From an uncultured Propionibacteriaceae bacterium (GTDB lineage Bacteria; Actinomycetota; Actinomycetes; Propionibacteriales; Propionibacteriaceae), in NCBI GenBank assembly GCA_936941515.1, contig CAKZJI010000185.1, positions 1 through 9,248 of the forward strand: DNA of 9,248 nt. The letters run 5' to 3'. Under the pieces are notes generated by a model. The model did no database searches. It had not been told where the DNA came from and saw nothing but the letters and a program-made list of their open reading frames with translations. The number at the start of each line of letters is the position of its first letter. The first letter of the stretch is position 1. The position numbers and the translations under genes are program-made. Below are positions 7,663 through 9,248 of the stretch, piece after piece.

Positions 7663-7684
7663 GGTGTCAAGGGGTGGGAGCAGC
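7663..7684 (+). repeat. IS30 left terminal inverted repeat
   Basis: The outer end reads GGTGTCAAGGGGT then GGGAGCAGC. It matches the right-end repeat, read from the outside, at 17 of 22 positions, including the first seven. The transposase stop codon (plus-strand TCA, 7667-7669) lies inside it. Confidence 0.7.
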
Positions 7685-8662
7685 GAGGAGGTGTTCGAAG
7701 GTTTCTCGTGGGGTGAGGTAGTCCAGGGTGGCTCGGGGGTGTTCATTGAGTTCTTCGGTGATGGCAGTTGAGGGTTGGGCTGGTGTTGGGGAATGGGGGT
7801 GCTTTTGGGTAGGTATTCGCGAATCAGTCCATGGGTGTTCTCGTTGCTGCCTGGCTGCCATGGGCTGTGGGGATCGGTGAAGTAGACTGGCATGTCGGTG
7901 GCCATGGTCAAGGCGGCGTGGCGGGCCATTTCGCTGCCCTGGTCCCAGGTTAGGGTGCCTTTCATCACGTCTGGCAGGGTGTTGATGTGCTTGATCAGCG
8001 CGTCGCGCACCCCAGCCGAGTCCTTGCCCTTGGGCAGTGCCAGGATGATTAGGAATCGCCTAGCCCGCTCCACCAGGGTGATCGCGGCGCTGCGCCCGTG
8101 GGCCCCGATGATCAGGTCACCCTACCCCTATGACCCGGGACCCGCCGGTCAGTGACCTCCTGGGGGCGCTCATCGATGCTGATCATGCCGACGATCAGGG
8201 TGCTTGCACTGGCCCGGGCAACGGCGAGGCTGGTGCCGGGTGTGCTTGGAACGCAGCATGATCCCGTGCTCACGCAGGGTCTTGCGTGGCATCGCATAGA
8301 TCCAGGTGTAGATCGCTTCATCAGACACAACCGCTCCCGTGGCCTTGGAGGGTCCCAGCATCTCATCAGCGGCCTCGGTTCGCAGCCGTCCGGTGATCTG
8401 GCGGGGCGTGCGCGAGCGCGCCACGTCAGCAAGCACCCTGGCCCCCAGCACCGGACAGGCATCGATCGTGCGGGTCTGGGGACGTGCCCTGCGCCGCTGG
8501 GCCGCTCCATCCGCACTCACCGGCTGGTACCCGCAGGACCTACGATCGCGGGCGATCTCCCGCGATACCACTGAAACATCACAACCGATCTGCTCGGCAA
8601 TCCTGCGCAGTGACCACCCCCGATCCACCCCCGCGCGCGATCCCAACCCGATCAGTCATCAT
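7667..8662 (-). pseudogene. IS30 transposase, broken by at least four frameshifts
   Basis: Fragments in different minus-strand frames join into one IS30-type DDE transposase. MMTDRVGIARG (from ATG 8660-8662) must shift at a five-C run (8628-8632) to reach GWSLRRIAEQIGCDVSVVSR, the DNA-binding helix-turn-helix. RTPRQITGRLRTE and SDEAIYTWIYAMPRKTL follow. A shift near 8206-8245 leads to LIVGMISIDERPQEVTDRRV. Another at about 8120-8130 leads to DLIIGAHGRSAAITLVERAR, then TWDQGSEMARHAAL and SNENTHGLIREYLPKSTPI. A last shift near 7766-7785 leads to TAITEELNEHPRATLDYL and the stop. The presumed catalytic residues (Asp of DLIIG, Asp of TWDQG, Glu of NENTHG) are still encoded, but in a broken gene. 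No active enzyme is expected. Confidence 0.9.
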
Positions 8663-8704
8663 CAACACACGACGCAACACAACCTCCCACCTCTGACCAG
8701 CACT

Positions 8705-8726
8705 GTTGCTACGACCCTATGACACC
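8705..8726 (-). repeat. IS30 right terminal inverted repeat
   Basis: Read inward on the minus strand it is GGTGTCATAGGGT then CGTAGCAAC. It pairs with the left end at 17 of 22 positions. It lies just upstream of the transposase start region. Confidence 0.7.
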
Positions 8727-8812
8727 GCCCTGTCCGAAACGTCAGGGGAGGCTCAGAAAATAGCTTCTGACAAGAAGTTAAGCATCAGGAAAAATCAATC
8801 GTACGAAAAACC

Positions 8813-8841
8813 TTGCACGATACATTCATACGATCTATACT
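8813..8841 (+). promoter_or_regulatory. Near-consensus sigma-70 promoter
   Basis: TTGCAC (8813-8818) and TATACT (8836-8841) are separated by exactly 17 bp. This is the best promoter in the window. Transcription should start at about 8848, giving a leader of roughly 67 nt before the lipoprotein start. It lies in the 189-bp AT-rich stretch between the IS30 relic and the lipoprotein gene. Confidence 0.75.
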
Positions 8842-8853
8842 AACGAGCGTTAG
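8840..8853. promoter_or_regulatory. Operator-like palindrome over the start site
   Basis: CTAACG-AG-CGTTAG is a perfect 6-bp inverted repeat with a 2-bp centre. It begins inside the -10 element and covers the expected transcription start, the classical position for a repressor site. A second, smaller palindrome, TCGTACGA, lies upstream of the -35 at 8799-8806. The regulator is not identified; a TetR-like or HTH dimer is plausible. Confidence 0.5.
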
Positions 8854-8883
8854 GCAAGTAGACACACCTCAGAGACGCAGCCA

Positions 8884-8899
8884 TGATGCCGAAGCATCA
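8884..8899 (+). other. Leader hairpin upstream of lipoprotein RBS
   Basis: TGATGC (8884-8889) and GCATCA (8894-8899) are perfect reverse complements around a CGAA tetraloop. They lie in the 5' leader, five bases before the GGGAGG ribosome binding site (8905-8910). The stem might protect the transcript or keep the RBS accessible. It is short, so the role is uncertain. Confidence 0.4.
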
Positions 8900-8915
8900 A
8901 CCCTGGGAGGAAGCT

Positions 8916-9248
8916 ATGCCCAATATCGAAACAAAACGCTCAAAACGAATCAAAACACTAGTAGCACTTATCGTAAGTCAGCTACTTACCGGATGCGCTG
9001 TTTCAATCGGTAAAGAATGGTGTGAAGTTTCGGCAGAAAACGTTCATCATTCAAAGGGAACACCATCCGACATGGTAGCGAAATCTAGGGCTACCTGCAC
9101 TGCCCCCGTCCAGGTTAGCGGATATGTTGAGATTCAAAAGAAGGGCTTCTTTGGGAACTGGGAGACTTACACTAGGGAAGACTTCAAATCTTTCACAGTG
9201 ACTCCCGGAAAGAAGGTGACGCGACAAGCTTCTGTTACGTGCGCTCAG
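8916..9248 (+). CDS. Putative lipoprotein of unknown function (partial, runs off window end)
   Basis: The frame is open for 111 codons to the last base. The ATG at 8916-8918 follows GGGAGGAA (8905-8912), a strong ribosome binding site. The N-terminus has a basic region (KRSKRIK, residues 7-13), a short hydrophobic core TLVALIVSQ and a lipobox LTGC, so Cys27 should be lipidated and the protein held on the outer face of the membrane. The mature part is polar, with further cysteines at 36, 61 and 109. It contains alternating hydrophobic stretches (APVQVSGYVEIQKKGFFGNW, then KSFTVTPGKKVTRQASVTC), which look like beta-strands closed by a Cys61-Cys109 disulphide. I do not recognise a family; small secreted beta-sandwich proteins of actinobacteria have a similar look. 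Codons such as AAA, ACA and CTA are frequent, unlike the GC-rich neighbours, suggesting horizontal acquisition. Confidence 0.75.
   Translation, partial: MPNIETKRSKRIKTLVALIVSQLLTGCAVSIGKEWCEVSAENVHHSKGTPSDMVAKSRATCTAPVQVSGYVEIQKKGFFGNWETYTREDFKSFTVTPGKKVTRQASVTCAQ

Larger units (their letters stand above)
7663..8726 (-). mobile_element. Degraded IS30-family insertion sequence, about 1.06 kb
   Basis: The element is bounded by 22-bp imperfect inverted repeats at 7663-7684 and 8705-8726 and contains a frameshifted IS30-type transposase on the minus strand. Its size is normal for the family. I see no 2-3 bp target duplication outside the repeats (CTT on the left, GCC on the right), which suggests age or rearrangement. 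The element separates GC-rich core genes from AT-richer DNA. Confidence 0.8.

Noticed and set aside
7655..8735. Target-site duplication flanking the IS30 element
   Set aside because: The bases next to the two inverted repeats (CTT and GCC) do not match, so no duplication can be claimed.
8813..9013. 66-codon frame overlapping the lipoprotein start
   Set aside because: It begins inside the promoter -35 element, has no ribosome binding site and lies in another frame from the lipoprotein.

Overview
The window looks chromosomal and actinobacterial. It is GC-rich up to about 8730, and the minus strand carries rapZ, yvcK, whiA, gap and pgk in that order, which is the classic actinobacterial arrangement. 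Sequence style suggests a Propionibacteriaceae-like host, but that family assignment is only an impression. No sequence search was possible; names rest on recognised motifs and gene order.

Layout. From 1 to 4405 all genes are on the minus strand: the N-terminal part of phosphoglycerate kinase (cut by the window start), GAPDH, the sporulation-type regulator WhiA, the YvcK/CofD-like protein and the P-loop protein RapZ. RapZ and YvcK overlap by ATGA. A strong hairpin lies between gap and pgk. From 4455 to 6345, also on the minus strand, is a tightly overlapping three-gene energy-coupling-factor (ECF) biotin uptake operon: BioY (S component), an EcfA/BioM-type ATPase and an EcfT/BioN-type transmembrane protein. 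The operon reads toward rapZ across only 49 bp, with no convincing terminator.

The 122-bp divergent region in front of bioY holds a perfect 15-bp palindrome with TGAAC-N3-GTTCA half-sites. It matches the known shape of the actinobacterial biotin repressor BioQ box and sits on the candidate bioY promoter. On the other side a 394-aa MFS transporter (6468-7652, plus) starts with a GTG just downstream of a good -10 element, so its transcript is probably leaderless.

Immediately after the MFS stop lies a degraded IS30-family element of about 1.06 kb. It has 22-bp imperfect terminal inverted repeats and a transposase broken by at least four frameshifts. Beyond it, base composition changes to AT-richer DNA. 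This part carries a near-consensus sigma-70 promoter with an operator-like palindrome over the presumed start site, then a leader hairpin, and then a secreted lipoprotein of unknown function that runs off the right edge. This right end looks like acquired accessory DNA joined to a conserved core region.

The core genes link central glycolysis (gap, pgk) with carbon/cell-wall regulation (rapZ, yvcK) and cell division/development (whiA). The bio operon supplies biotin and is probably repressed when biotin is plentiful. I see no tRNA, rRNA, CRISPR array or complete defence system.
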